A DNA stretch of 64,000 bases, from contig JAYKYS010000007.1 of assembly GCA_036924285.1 (NCBI GenBank), forward strand, positions 18,724,001 through 18,788,000, given 5' to 3'. Below, in pieces: positions 43,910-54,782 of the stretch. Position 1 is the first letter of the stretch. Every line of letters starts with the position of its first letter. Both the position numbers and the translations under genes were made by a program. Under the pieces are notes generated by a model. The model was not told where the DNA came from and searched no databases. It was given only the letters and a program-made list of their open reading frames with translations. This DNA comes from Asterella californica. Lineage: Eukaryota > Streptophyta > Marchantiopsida > Marchantiales > Aytoniaceae.

Positions 43910-44824
43910 TGTAAATCCTTCACGATCTCATCGATCAACTACCCCCCGATCTCTCAACCACCACGATCGTCATCAATGAATCTGCAAATGTCGGGTCTGT
44001 CTCTCACTCAAGGGTCACCTCTGATGACTTTGATGGAAGCACACAATGAACTTGAAGGGAAAAATGCTAAGTTCACTCATTCATACACCCACAAACTTAT
44101 CAACTAAAAATCTCCTTAAACACATCAACTAAAATCTTCTATTCTAACGACGTCTCTCAAGTTCTCACATGCTAAAAATATCCCACACTCTCTAAATTAC
44201 TCAAGTTGTCATTACGACAATATGAAAACAAGGATGAGGAGCTCTTCTCTACTCCTCTATTTATACATTCTAGATTTTTACTTTGGTACCCTCCGGTAAC
44301 TCAGCCGTAACTACTTTTACCGAGTTTTACTAAGATATTACTTAAGGTAAAAGCATCAATCACATGGGCTTCTTACCTTTTCACATGGGCTTATTCCTTC
44401 AAAGTCAACAACTTCTAGAAGGATTCTGAAATATTCTCAAGGAATCTCAAATTTCCACCCCCTCTCTACACTAGGATCCACTAAAAAGGAAACATGTGGA
44501 ATCTGTTCTTGTTTTTAATGCTCACAAAGTCCACAATTTTAATCCAACCACTAATATCAAGTCAAAAAGGAGATAAGAGATACTTTCCACCTCCTTTCTA
44601 ACTTTTTAGACAAGATGACAAGATAGTAGTGCTCACTCTTTAAGAAATATCTGAATTATGCCAAAAGTACAGCTAAGTTTAACCATAACTAACTTTTAGC
44701 TAGTCATGACTAACTTGATACCTCCTTAAAGTACTTTGACAGCAAATAAACATTCCCAACACTTAGTTATAACTAAATACCTTACTAATAGACAAACTTC
44801 CTATGTATAACATAGGTCGTTACA
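43910..44824 (-). repeat. 3' LTR of the nested gypsy element (left copy)
   Basis: 915 bp, beginning TGTAAATCC and ending CGTTACA on the plus strand. It is collinear with 51743-52657; I count about 27 substitutions, roughly 21 transitions and 6 transversions, and no length difference, about 97% identity. Confidence 0.96.
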
Positions 44825-44837
44825 TTTTACCCCCGGA
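44825..44837 (-). promoter_or_regulatory. Polypurine tract of the nested element
   Basis: On the minus strand CCGGGGGTAAAA ends directly at the 3' LTR start TGTAACGACC. Position and purine content fit the primer for plus-strand DNA synthesis. Confidence 0.75.
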
Positions 44838-46080
44838 CTAAATTTTCGCTCCGTCCTCGGAGTGAAGAGAGAACTTTCGTCGATGAAACAACTTCAACTT
44901 GTCATGGTTGACCCGATCGAATCTCCTTCCTCCCAACTCCTGAAGGTCATATGTGAAGTTGCTCCACACCTTATCTACAACAAAAGGACCAAAATATCTA
45001 GGAAGAAACTTCTTCCTAGCCCTCTTGAATCTGATAGCATCATACAACATTACCCAATCTCCGACTTGAAAAGATTTTACCTCCCTCTTGCCCAACCGTT
45101 TGTCGTAACTCTTCTTTGATACGCCTGAGCTCGTTCCATCCGGATCATTGCTACCGCTCGAGTCTCTTCCAACTCCATGAGTTGCTCTCTTCTTGATCTG
45201 ACCACGTCTTCTCCTCTCGACCTCTTCAACTTTCGTTGAATAGTATCCAATTCGAATTGGATCGGCAACTTGGACTCCACTCCATAAACCAGTCGAAATG
45301 GAGAGTACCCAGTAGAAGTCTTTGTTGTCGTTCGGTACTCCCATAAGATGACATGTAGTCTCTTATCCCAAGTATGTTTCGCAATCTCAACACCAGCATC
45401 TTTGGCGAGCATCATACACAGTGTAAGATTTGTCTTCTCCGCAAGACCATTAGCATTTGGTTTGTATGAGGTCGTTACTCGTGGCTTGATAGAAAAGTGT
45501 TGTAGCATAGCAGTAGTCATGCTCCCTACGAACTCTCCTACTCTATCCGAGACCAACTCTAACGGACATCCAAATCTTGTGATGATCCTCTCCCATAGGA
45601 ATCTACCGACTTCTGTTTCATTGGTCTCTCTCAAAGGTCTAGCCTCTACCCACTTGGTACAATAGTTAGTGGCGACTACAATGTATCTATTGTCTCGAGG
45701 TGTCTTATTAAGAGGACCTACAAAGTCAATACCTCACTTCTCAAACGGCCATAATACTAGAATTGATCTTAAAGGAGGAGTTCTAGTAGACTTCAGAGCA
45801 AATGCTTGACATACGTCGCAAGTTTTGCAATAGTCTAAACACTCTTTGAAAATCCCTCTCCAGTGGTAACCCGCATCCAAAATCTTGAAGGTTGTTATCT
45901 TACCAACAAAAAAACCTCCGCAAACAGTTTCTTCGTGAAACTCGTGCATTAGCTTGAATGCCTCCTTCTGACCAACTGCTCTCCTTAGTAACCCATCTGC
46001 TCCTTGATGAAACAGAATTCTCTCCACCATGGTGTAAGGTTTGCATCTCTTGATCAACGCGTTACGTTCTCGGGTATGCA
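44838..46080 (-). pseudogene. Integrase of the nested gypsy element
   Basis: Minus-strand reading. The HHCC zinc region is visible at about 46000-45830 ('LMHEFHEETVCGG' ... 'CLDYCKTCDVCQAF'). The core has the first Asp in 'GIDFVGPLNKTP', the second in 'ELVSDRVGEFVGS' (the usual Gly after SDR is Val) and the Glu in 'YKPNANGLAEKTN'. A TGA at 45734-45736 replaces the Trp normally found just before 'GIDF'. A frameshift near 45080-45120 separates the core from the C-terminal part, which reads 'VGDWVMLYDAI', 'FLPRYFGPFVVDKVW' and 'RVNHDKLKLF' to the stop at 44838. Confidence 0.9.
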
Positions 46081-46099
46081 TACCTTCTGGAAAAGAACC

Positions 46100-47710
46100 A
46101 TCTGCAAGGAAACTCCAGATTTTCTTGTACTCGTCCGGTATCTCCTCAATGCTTGTGATAGTCATCAGATGTTCGTCTGGAAATGAATCGTCAAACGGTT
46201 CTTCTCCCTCCTCATCATAAGCCATCGACAAAAGATCAGCATTCGCATGCTTTTTCCCTGGTCTATCTTCGATCACGTAATCGTATTCTGTTAGAAGGAT
46301 CTTCCAACGGGCAATACGACTTTCGGCATTAAGCTTATTAAAGATATACTTTAAAGCCTTGTGATCTGTGACTATGGAAAATTTCCCTCCTAGCAAGTAA
46401 TGTCGGAATTTCTTCAATCCAAATATCACCGCTAATCCTTCTCGTTCAGTCACGGAGTAATTCTTCTCCGCTGGCACCATCTGCCTACTAGCATAAGCTA
46501 TAAGATGATCATGCCCATCTTCATCTAACTGACTTAATGTAGACCCGATAGCTACATTGGAGGCATCCGTATACGGAATAAATGCTTTACTCTACTCAGG
46601 TTTAGCAAGTATAGGAGCTGTCACCAATGCCTTTTTCAGCTCCTCAAATGCTTCCTTTGCCTTCTGATCATGCACTATCAAGTCAAAATCAACTCCCTTC
46701 TTCATGTACATAGTCAAAGCTATTGCTTTGTTTGAGAAGGAAAAGACAAACCTACGATAATATCCAACCATCCCAAGAAACTGTCTCAACTTTGTCAAGT
46801 TGATTGGAAATGGAAGATCCACAATCTTCTTCACCTTCTCAAGATCTACCGCAATCCCCTTCTTGGAAATGATGTGTCCTAACAACAGACCTTCGTCGCA
46901 GCCAAAGATGAACTTCTCTAGATTCAAAGAAGCGTTAGCTTGCTGCAACCGCTGCAAAACTTTGATCACATGATCAAAGTGGTCCTCCTTTCTTCCGTAC
47001 ACACAGAAATCATCGATGAAATCACGAACAAACTTCCCTATGAATGGTTAGAACACCTTGTTCATGAACCTCTGAAACGTGGCCGGAGCATTACACAGTC
47101 CGAATGACATCACTCGAAATGCAAATGTTCCCCAAGGAGTAGTGAAAGTAGTCAACTGCTGCTACTCCTGTGCTATCTTGATCTGGTTGTATCCACTATA
47201 ACCATCACCAAAGATGTACCACTCATGACCAGCAACTTCCTCCAAAATCTCATCTATAAATGGTAGAGGATAATAATCTTTTTTGGTAACTGCATTTAGC
47301 TTCTTATAGTCTATGCACACTCGCAGCTTACCATTCTTCTTCTTGACAATCAGAATGGGGGAAACCCATTCTGAGTTCTCCACCTCATAGATGAAACTCG
47401 CCTCCCTCAACTTGTCTATCTCTTCCTTGACCATCATCGCTGTTGTAGGATTGACCCTTCTCTGCTTCTGTCGAACAGGTCTTGCGTTCTCCTCCAATTC
47501 GATTCGATGAGTCTCGAGAGTCACCTCCTTTAAATCCTTGTAGTTGAAAGCAAACACTTGGATATATTTTCGAACTATATCTAGGAATCTACTTTTCTCC
47601 TCTTGAGTGACATTGATACCAAACTTCAGGGTAGAGAGTCTTCTCATAATCTCTGCCTCACTCAACTCTTTTTTGTCAGGATCTTTCTCCACTGCTGGTC
47701 GAGGCAACAA
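46100..47710 (-). pseudogene. Reverse transcriptase and RNase H of the nested gypsy element
   Basis: From 47710 leftward: 'SEWVSPILIVKKKNGKLRVC', 'IDYKKLNAVTKKDYYPLPFI', 'FGDGYSGYNQIKIAQE', a TAG, 'TTPWGTFAFRVMSFGLCNAP', 'ATFQRFMNKVF', a TAA, and the active-site 'FIDDFCVYG' (about 47010), a variant of YVDD. Then 'GHIISKKGIAVDLEKVKKI' and 'FLGMVGYYRRFV' (connection), and RNase H from 46600 with 'YTDASNVAIGSTLSQ', 'YSVTEREGLAVIFGLKKFRH' and 'FSIVTDHKALKYIFNK'. The order and spacing are normal for Ty3/gypsy. At least two stops inactivate it. Confidence 0.93.
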
Positions 47711-48303
47711 GTCAATAGCACTAAGCTGATGTAATGATTCATCTCGACCAAATCTTTCGTCCTCAGACGAGGATTCTTGATATAAGAATCTTCGGTATCT
47801 ACTTCTGAGACACTTTGATCGTCCTCCGTATCAGTTTCCCAGTAGTCACTAGTGGGTCTATCAGAGTCAGAAGTCACAACTCCAACACCCGAGAGAGGTA
47901 CTATCACTCTATGATCTCTAGGTCCAATCCGTAAGTATCCCTTGTGCCACCTATCAGTGGTGCACACAGCTCTCAATCAAGGCCTACCTAGGAGCAAATC
48001 ATAACTAGAGTCCTTTAACACTTGAAATGACATCAATGTTCGAACTTCCATCACAAACACGACCACCTTCTCTAACACACCAAGAGGTCTTACCCGTTGC
48101 TTGTTAGCCATCCCCACGACAATGCTAGCCGGGCGAGTTGGTTCCATCCCCAACTTCTTCATCAACCTCTCCGATATGGCGTTTACAGCCGACCCTCCAT
48201 CCACCAATACGTCAGAGACGTAGTGACCATTCAACCGGACTTCAATCTTTGAAGCCCTAATGCATACCTCTGAAGCATGCACATCCACCACACCAACTCC
48301 CAC
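47662..48303 (-). pseudogene. Protease and linker of the nested gypsy element
   Basis: From 48303 leftward the frame reads 'VRLNGHYVSDVLVDGGSAVN', a retropepsin active site with Asp-Gly-Gly-Ser, and ends 'YDLLLGRP' at a TGA (47977-47979) where the family has Trp. The same phase continues with 'LRAVCTTDRWHKGYLRIGP' and an acidic linker to the RT. The TGA is a point mutation. Confidence 0.85.
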
Positions 48304-48749
48304 AGACTTTGATGTCTTGCTCTTGGGTTTCTTCTTCTTGCTTCTCTTAGAACTCAGTCCTCCTCTGAGTTCTCTTCATAAGCTAGGATTAAGTGCGATC
48401 AGTTGTCCAACAGTGATGTTGGCTTTCTGAGCACCCACATAGAAGAACCACATCATATCCCGCTTGGGAAGATGAAATTGTGAAATCCGCCATCCCCAGC
48501 TTCCTTCTTGGCTCCCTTGGTGTACTCGAAACATTACTCGAACGAGTACTTCTACTTGCTGACTCCTCCATGAAAATCGGTTCATCAGAAAATCGAGTTC
48601 TTTTCCTTTCTTGAGCTAAAAGCTCCACCGGTGCATGAGAAGAGTTTGAACTCTCTCCTTTCTCGTAGATGGGATCTCACACGACATCGATTGTAGCCAC
48701 CCCCTTGTCTCGTCCTTGTGATGGATTTTCTCCACCCACATTCATTCTA

Positions 48750-49699
48750 ACAGCTTCGGCACCTCTTGCTCCATTGTTAGGACAATTTCGCTGGAAATGA
48801 AAACCTCCACATGTCCAACAAGTGATTCCTCCAAAGTTACCTTGGTTGCCTCCAAAGTTATCTTGATTTCCTCTGTTAGGATTGTTGTCGTAACCTCTTT
48901 GACCTCCTCCTCCACCTTTGTTCCTCCATTTCTCGTAACTGCACCACGTTTATCTTGAGATCCGCAAGAGTATCAGTGATGCTCTTCAGCTCGGCATGAA
49001 AATCAGAGGTAGCAGTAGACATCGTTGTTGCGACAAACGGTCTTGGCACCACTGTTGGAGTAGGAGCTGACGTTGAAGCAATCACCAATTGTGATGGTGC
49101 AGGTGCGATCGTTGTGACAACACCAGGAGTCGGAGTCGACACCAAAGCAGCATGATGAGGTTGGATGATATCTCCTTCATCCAAACTCTCTTCCATATTT
49201 GTCGCAATCTTGATGGCCTCCGCTTTGGTTGTTGGCTTCTCGTATCTCACTTGGGTTCGAATTGAAGGCCTCAACCCTCCCACCAAGTTCTTGGTCAACA
49301 TTGCTCCAATCCCCGCCATCGTTAACTCCACATTGTCTCCACTCTTCCGTATGACTGTCCGAAACCGTTGCTCCAACTTATCCACCCTTTCGGCATATTG
49401 CCGAACTTTCTCGCGTCTCGTTGCTTCAAATGAGTAAGCTCCACCATGAGCTTCTCATAACTCTCTTCTGGAAGAAATTCTTTGATGAGTGCATTACTCA
49501 ACGTCTCCCATGTGTCCTCAACTGCACCAGGTGTCTGGCTCTTCACTCGGTCTTCATACCACGTAAGAGCAAAATCTTCTAAAAATTCTAGCAGTAACAA
49601 CACCCATTCTTCCTTCCTTCTCACGTTGTTTCGGATGCAACCCCTTTTGAAGTCTCGTACAAATGGTTCTACATCTTCATTGTCCTTCTCATGAAACAC
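48750..49699 (-). pseudogene. gag of the nested gypsy element
   Basis: From 49699 the frame reads 'DVEPFVRDFKRGCIRNN', 'ALTWYEDRVKSQTPG' and 'WETLSNALIKEFLPEESYEK', the retrotransposon gag pattern. A frameshift near 49390-49420 moves it into the frame 49385-48876 ('DKLEQRFRTVIRKSGDNVEL' ... Pro/Thr/Ala-rich linker). At about 48825-48785 lies the knuckle 'CWTCGGFHFQRNC'. Confidence 0.85.
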
Positions 49700-50159
49700 T
49701 GATAACCCATCTTGTAACTATTCTTTCTACCCTTCTAATTTTTGTGCAATAACTACTCGCTAAAAGAGTACGAACATCACCAATTCCATTCGCGAGTAAT
49801 CTATCATAGATAAAATGAAAGGAAATGGTTGTAACAACACCTCTTGTGCCATCTCTTCTCCCAAGGTAATCATGAGCCTGAGTCGCATCACCGTCTTCTC
49901 CATCATACCGAATGACGATCTCCATCACAACTCCGCCGAGTCCTCTTTTGAAGTCGACAACTTCTCCGTCTCGGCTCTTTGAGTCTCGTCCAACTTCTCG
50001 ACTACTGACGTAAGTAGGGCGGCCACATCGACGCACTTGTGTCCTCTTGATAGATCACTCACTCCACAACTTGGACAAGGATCTTCTCCTAAAAGATGAA
50101 TTGACGCTAGTGACGATGGACCCACTCGAATACTTAAATCAGTAAACTCCCGCTTCCCT

Positions 50160-50737
50160 TTAGCTCTCGGTTCTGGTTCTAGTTGGACAATTCACTACTT
50201 TATGTCCCAACCCTCTACAGAAATAACACCACAAGTCGATTTCTACTCTTCTCCTCGGAGACTCTACTTGAGGTTTTGTACTAGGGTTCTCAAACTCAAC
50301 GATAATCTCTTTCGAGCTCTCTCCGACGATTACTATGACATCTAAACCTTGAGGAAGGTTTCTAAGTCTAACTTTGCAATCTTTTGAACTTCCACTCATG
50401 TTGCACCTTCTCAACCATTAAGTGGACAAATATCTTTGAAGAAAATAACTCTACATCACTTTCTTAACTCTTTCGAGCTTTATACTGAAAATCGTGTATT
50501 ATACATGCTATACACGAATTAAAATCCAGTCTAAAATTAAGAGTCTATGATAATATCCTCATGACCATCGTCTGTACTGATCCTAGCAGACATCTTAAAG
50601 TCACTTTTATAAGGATCACACTCTACTTCGCCAAGAGCATTCGTGGCCTCCACAGTGAATGGTACTTTGAACTCAACTTTCTTCACATCTACGCCGATGC
50701 TCGCAGAAGTTTCTTTATATAAAGCAAAAAATGGCAC
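50160..50737 (-). CDS. Leader frames of the nested gypsy element, one with an extra CCHC knuckle
   Basis: Between the 5' LTR and gag, minus-strand frames 50737-50537 and 50414-50160 encode 66 and 84 residues. The second ends with 'LWCYFCRGLGHKVVNCPTRT', a canonical CX2CX4HX4C knuckle, separate from the knuckle at the end of gag. Whether these form one broken upstream ORF or part of a longer gag cannot be settled by eye. The region 50740-51720 between this and the LTR contains two similar blocks of about 200 bp around 51150 and 51340 sharing 'TCAGCCAATCTAAAACA'. Confidence 0.55.
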
Positions 50738-51721
50738 CCCAACTGCAATAGATGCTTGATCGCAACGCCTCTATACTTAACGTTGGCCTTTCCGTCTCCG
50801 TTCTAACTCCCAAGCGTCTCTTCTTCAACCTTGGCACTCGAACTGGATTCCTCATGACGTATCGTCAAGACCTCCTTGTATATCGAACCATATATCTCTT
50901 AATCGGTAAGAGATCTCTCCAAGATTTTTGTGATCTCCAGTAGCTCAACCTCCAAGCTACTAACTAATGAAGTTTCAATAGAAAATTCCTTAATCAAAAG
51001 TGATGGTGCTGACTGTACAAATTTTCAGAGAACTGAAATTTGTATATTTTCACTTCTCTCATGACTTTCAACCCCCTCAACTTTGAAAATTCATGGTTCT
51101 CTCTCCATACCACCTTTTCTCTTGATTTCTGTTGTCCTAGATAGCTTATCAGCCAATCTAAAACACTGGAAAGTTTATCAAGAAAATAAAATTCACAGAA
51201 AATCCGACAATGACTGTAAACTTTTTCCAGAGAACAGAATTTCTCAACTCTCACGAATAGACCCCCTCAACTTTAAAAATTCATTGCTCCCTCTCTAGAC
51301 CACCTTTTCCTATGATTTCTTTTGTAGTAGATAGTTTATCAGCCAATCTAAAACATTGGAAAGTTTCTCAGGAAAATAAAATTCACATAAAAGTTTACAG
51401 CGACTGTACAAATTTTCCAAAGAGTAGAATTTCTAAACTCATAAATTTCTCTCCTCTAATAACTTTTCTCTCCTCCTTTCTCTACAACTCTTGTTGCACC
51501 CTCTTTCAACTCTCCTCAAACCCTTTCTAAGTGAACAAGATGTAAAGAATGACTTCGAACGCGTCATATATCACTACGGGATACACGAAAGGTTCTAATG
51601 TTGCTAACATCGCGTTAGCTCTCTCTCCTCCCAACGTTCTCTCCATGTGTTCTCTCATAATCTCTTTTTGTCTAATATAGAACTGAACTCTAAACATTTT
51701 CAATGATCTCTTCAAGTGAGG

Positions 51722-51742
51722 TCCCGACAACGGAACCAAAAA
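51722..51742 (-). promoter_or_regulatory. Primer-binding site of the nested element
   Basis: On the minus strand TGGTTCCGTTGTCGGGA lies four bases inside the 5' LTR. It starts with the TGG complementary to the tRNA CCA end, and the rest resembles the tRNA-Asp type (TGGCGCCGTTGCCGGGGA) with several mismatches. The tRNA identity is tentative. Confidence 0.6.
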
Positions 51743-52657
51743 TGTAAACCCTTCACGATCTCATCGATCAACTACCCCCCGATCTCTCAACCACCACGAT
51801 CGTCATCGATGAATCTGCAAATGTCGGGCCTGTCTCTCACTCAAGAGTCACCTCTGATGGCTTTGATGGAAGCACACCATGAACTTGAAGGGGAAAATGC
51901 TAAGTTCACTCATTCATACACCCACAAACTTATCAACTAAAAATCTCCTTAAACACATCAACTAAAATCCTCCATTCTAACGACGTCTCTCAAGTTCTCA
52001 CATGCTAAAAATATCCCACACTCTCTATATTACTCAAGTTGTCATTACGACAATGTGAAAACAAGGATGAGGAGCTCTTCTCTACTCCTCTATTTATACA
52101 TTCTAGGTTTTTACTTTGGTACCCTCCGGTAACTCAGCCGTAACTACTTTTACCGGGTTTTACTAAGATATTACTTAAGGTAAAAGCATCAATCACATGG
52201 GCTTCTTACCTTTTCTCATGGGCTTATTCCTTCAAAGTCAACAACTTCTAGAAGGATTCTGAAATATTCTCAAGGAATCTCAAATTTCCACCCCCTCTCT
52301 ATACTAGGATCCACTAAAAAGGAAACATGTGGAATCTCTTCTTGTTTTTAATGCTCACAAAGTCCACAACTTTAATCCAACCACTAATATCAAGTCAAAA
52401 AGGAGATAAGAGATACTTTCCACCTCCTTTCTACCTTTTTAGACAAGATGACAAGATAGTAGTGCTCACTCTTTAGGAAATATCTGAATTCTGCCAAAAG
52501 TACAGCTAAGTTTAATCATAACTAACTTTTAGCTAGTCATGACTAACTTGATATCTCCTTAAAGTACTTTGGCAGCAAATAAACATTCCCAACACTTAGT
52601 TATAACTAAATATCTTACTAATAGATAAACTTCCTATGTGTAACATAGGTCGTTATA
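51743..52657 (-). repeat. 5' LTR of the nested gypsy element (right copy)
   Basis: 915 bp, beginning TGTAAACCC and ending CGTTATA on the plus strand. The terminal CA of the left copy is TA here, so on the element's own strand the 5' end has lost its TG. Confidence 0.96.
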
Positions 52658-52880
52658 GATCAGAGAATATAGCTCTACACATGACACTCGAGATGCTGAC
52701 GATGAGAGTTCGATCATATCATCGCATAGATGACTCTATGGTGAAGACCAATGCCATCGTTACGACCGTGATGTCTTATGAGGTGTTGGTTGGAGATGTT
52801 GTGTTATCTCTTATGATGTCCATGATCGACTATTGGACGAAGACAACATCTTATAGACCAGGTTGGCAGTCTGATGAGAG
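52658..52880 (+). pseudogene. 3' half of the protease region, older gypsy element
   Basis: Reading resumes after the nested element: 'IALHMTLEMLTMRVRSYHRI', 'DDSMVKTNAIVTTVMSYEVL', 'VGDVVLSLMMSMIDYWTKTT' and 'SYRPGWQSDER'. The 'SYEVLVG' and 'YRPGWQS' words are typical of the retropepsin end in this lineage of streptophyte gypsy elements, as I recall. Confidence 0.6.
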
Positions 52881-53640
52881 ATAATTGAGCCGCTTACCAG
52901 TGTGGTTCAGTGCTAGAGTTGGATCAACGGAGCCTACACCAGAGACGATGACATCCGTTGTAGGATTCAGTTCGGTCTTCACTTGGCAGGACGTGTTGTT
53001 AGAAGATAATACTCCGGTCTTTGAGGAGGTGGGAGACATGCCTAGCATGACTACGGTAATATCATCTACCTTGGATGTTCCACTCTGGAGTTCGAGTGGA
53101 GAGTTGCAGCAGTATGCTGATCGGTTGGTACAGCAAGCTTGGAGTGAAATCTTTGTATCGCCGATAGAAGAACAAATGGTAGTTCTTGCTAGTGGCCATG
53201 TGACCTTATCATCGTTGGATACGACTTCCATTGTACGACAGTACCCAGAGCAGCTCCAGTTTGTGTGCTGGAGCTGTTTGGAAGGATCAACACAGGTTTG
53301 GCTGCAGTATTGCAAGTAGACATACGAGTACAACAACTTGTATGTGGAGAGAGATAAGATTACGAGACGCATCTCATTGCATCATGTGGCATGCTTAGTG
53401 CAGAGATATCCTAAGTTGTGCTCATATCAGCTGTCAAGAATACCAGCAAGCATTACCATCATATATTTCGCTGTTGAGAGCGCATGATTTCACGTTTGTT
53501 GACACCATTCACTTGGTGATAGTCGGGTGACCATGTCAAGATCATACGCGTTGTCGGAGTGTGATCTGTCTACATAGGAAAGCGCCGGGCTTCTGGCTGT
53601 GGTTGTTTACTCAAGAGGTTGGCTTTCAGGTCACAACAGG
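52880..53640 (+). pseudogene. Cytosine-5 DNA methyltransferase-like domain in the older gypsy element
   Basis: After an open stretch (52885-53319) the frame reads 'VLELFGRINTGLAAVL' at 53265-53312, the SAM-binding motif I of C5 DNA methyltransferases (family pattern 'ELFGGIGTGLAA', with Gly-Ile-Gly changed to Arg-Ile-Asn). About 200 bp further, in a shifted frame, 'DTIHLVIVG' is followed by a TGA (53528-53530) and 'PCQDHTRC' at 53531, the motif IV catalytic loop with its Pro-Cys-Gln. The family has Trp where the TGA stands. The distance and order are right for a methyltransferase. Several stops and shifts lie between. Such a domain is not part of ordinary gypsy elements. Confidence 0.68.
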
Positions 53641-54650
53641 AGCTATAAACACTCACACAGGAGTGTAGGATCCTCTAATATGCTCAAAAAGCGAAATTTA
53701 GGTCTCTAGTAGTAATAGGTTTAGACGGTGAACTTTGGCGCTCAAGGAGAGGAAAACTATGAAGGTTTAGACTTCTAAACTTCCCTTACATGTAAATGAG
53801 GTACTACTGAACACACACACGAAGTTTCAGTCTGAGATTGAATTCTAGCACCGAGATGTTGACAGAAAAGTTCTGAGTAAGAGAATTATGGTAATTTCTG
53901 ATACCTAGACAGCTATTCTGACCTAGAACAGAGAATTGGCTCGATGAATTTCAAATGTTCTCACAGTATTTGAAGTCTACAGGATGCTGAACATCCATGT
54001 GAAATTGGGACTCCTGAATGTACACAGAACTCCAGATCTCCTCCTCTGAAGTCGCTACTCTAGATTAAGAGCTTTTCAGACCCCCTCTGCTTCAGCGGCC
54101 GCCCTGAATTACTCAGTTACTCAAATGATCCGAAACTTTTTGGACAGTCTTAGCCCTCCTGACAGTGAACGCAACCACAAAGTTTTGAAGTGATTTCCTC
54201 AATTCTACTGCAATTGGCACCGAAAACCCCAAAATCAACAAAAGTGACGCAGTTTTGGCACAATCCGAACTTCAATTGGGCATAACTTCTTGTTTATTGA
54301 TCCAAATCGAGCAAAAATTTCACTGACAGTGCTTGGCACGACGAGCTCTCTCTTCCTGTGTTCTCAGATTTCAAAGATCCATCGCCAAATGCTTGAACTC
54401 CACTCTAGATCTCTGTTTCTAAACTTAGAGTTTTACAAAAGACAAAAATGGACCAATGGGAGTTCATAGCTCCACTTGACTGTCCTTTTGTGTCTTAAAC
54501 TACTTGGTAACTTATCTACACTCATAGGCTACCACGTCAAGCCCCCTAGAGTGCCAGTGTATAACTTAAACTACCTAAAATGACACATAGCGCCGAAAAA
54601 TAACTTAAATTAGCTAGAAAGCGTGCATGGACGAGACATGCGTGCATAGA
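53640..54650. other. Unassigned sequence inside the older gypsy element
   Basis: In intact relatives reverse transcriptase and RNase H would follow the methyltransferase. This 1 kb has no recognisable coding sequence and looks like untranslated or LTR-like DNA ('GGGCATAACTTCTTG', 'ACTCCAGATCTCCTCC'). It may be a solo LTR or other insertion that replaced the RT. No paired copy lies in the window. Confidence 0.35.
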
Positions 54651-54685
54651 CAAGTGAAGGAACAGCGCATGCGTTCTTAGATGGA

Positions 54686-54754
54686 TTGCTAAGTCGTTTT
54701 GGACCACCAGCCGAAGTGCTGACAGACCAAGGTACAGAGTTTCTTGGTGAGTTT
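54686..54754 (+). pseudogene. Integrase fragment of the older gypsy element
   Basis: Twenty-three codons read 'LLSRFGPPAEVLTDQGTEFL' plus 'GEF', the conserved block around the second catalytic Asp of gypsy integrases. The match then stops abruptly at a run of T. Confidence 0.85.
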
Positions 54755-54782
54755 TTTTTTACTTGTGCGGTAGAAGAAAAAT

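Larger units (their letters stand above)
43910..52657 (-). mobile_element. Nested Ty3/gypsy LTR retrotransposon, nearly complete but inactivated
   Basis: An 8.75-kb element on the minus strand, bounded by 915-bp LTRs and inserted into the older gypsy element. From its 5' end (right) it has a primer-binding site, a leader frame with a CCHC knuckle, gag, protease, reverse transcriptase, RNase H and integrase, then a polypurine tract before the 3' LTR. The protease-RT-RNase H-integrase order makes it Ty3/gypsy, not copia. The integrase C-terminus shows no chromodomain. Stops occur in protease, RT and integrase, and frameshifts in gag and integrase, so it cannot move on its own now. Confidence 0.95.
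39560..54754 (+). mobile_element. Older Ty3/gypsy element with a cytosine methyltransferase domain (split by a nested element)
   Basis: Plus-strand pieces follow a retroelement order: presumed LTR and primer-binding site (to 41202), gag with a CCHC-like knuckle (41830-42830), protease-like sequence broken at 43909 and resuming at 52658, a C5-methyltransferase-like domain (52880-53640), about 1 kb of unassigned sequence, and an integrase scrap (54686-54754). The nested element occupies 43910-52657. Reverse transcriptase and RNase H were not found and are presumably deleted, as is the 3' LTR. Numerous stops show it is dead. Gypsy elements carrying such a methyltransferase are known from charophyte algae and, as I recall, other streptophytes. 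Confidence 0.68.
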
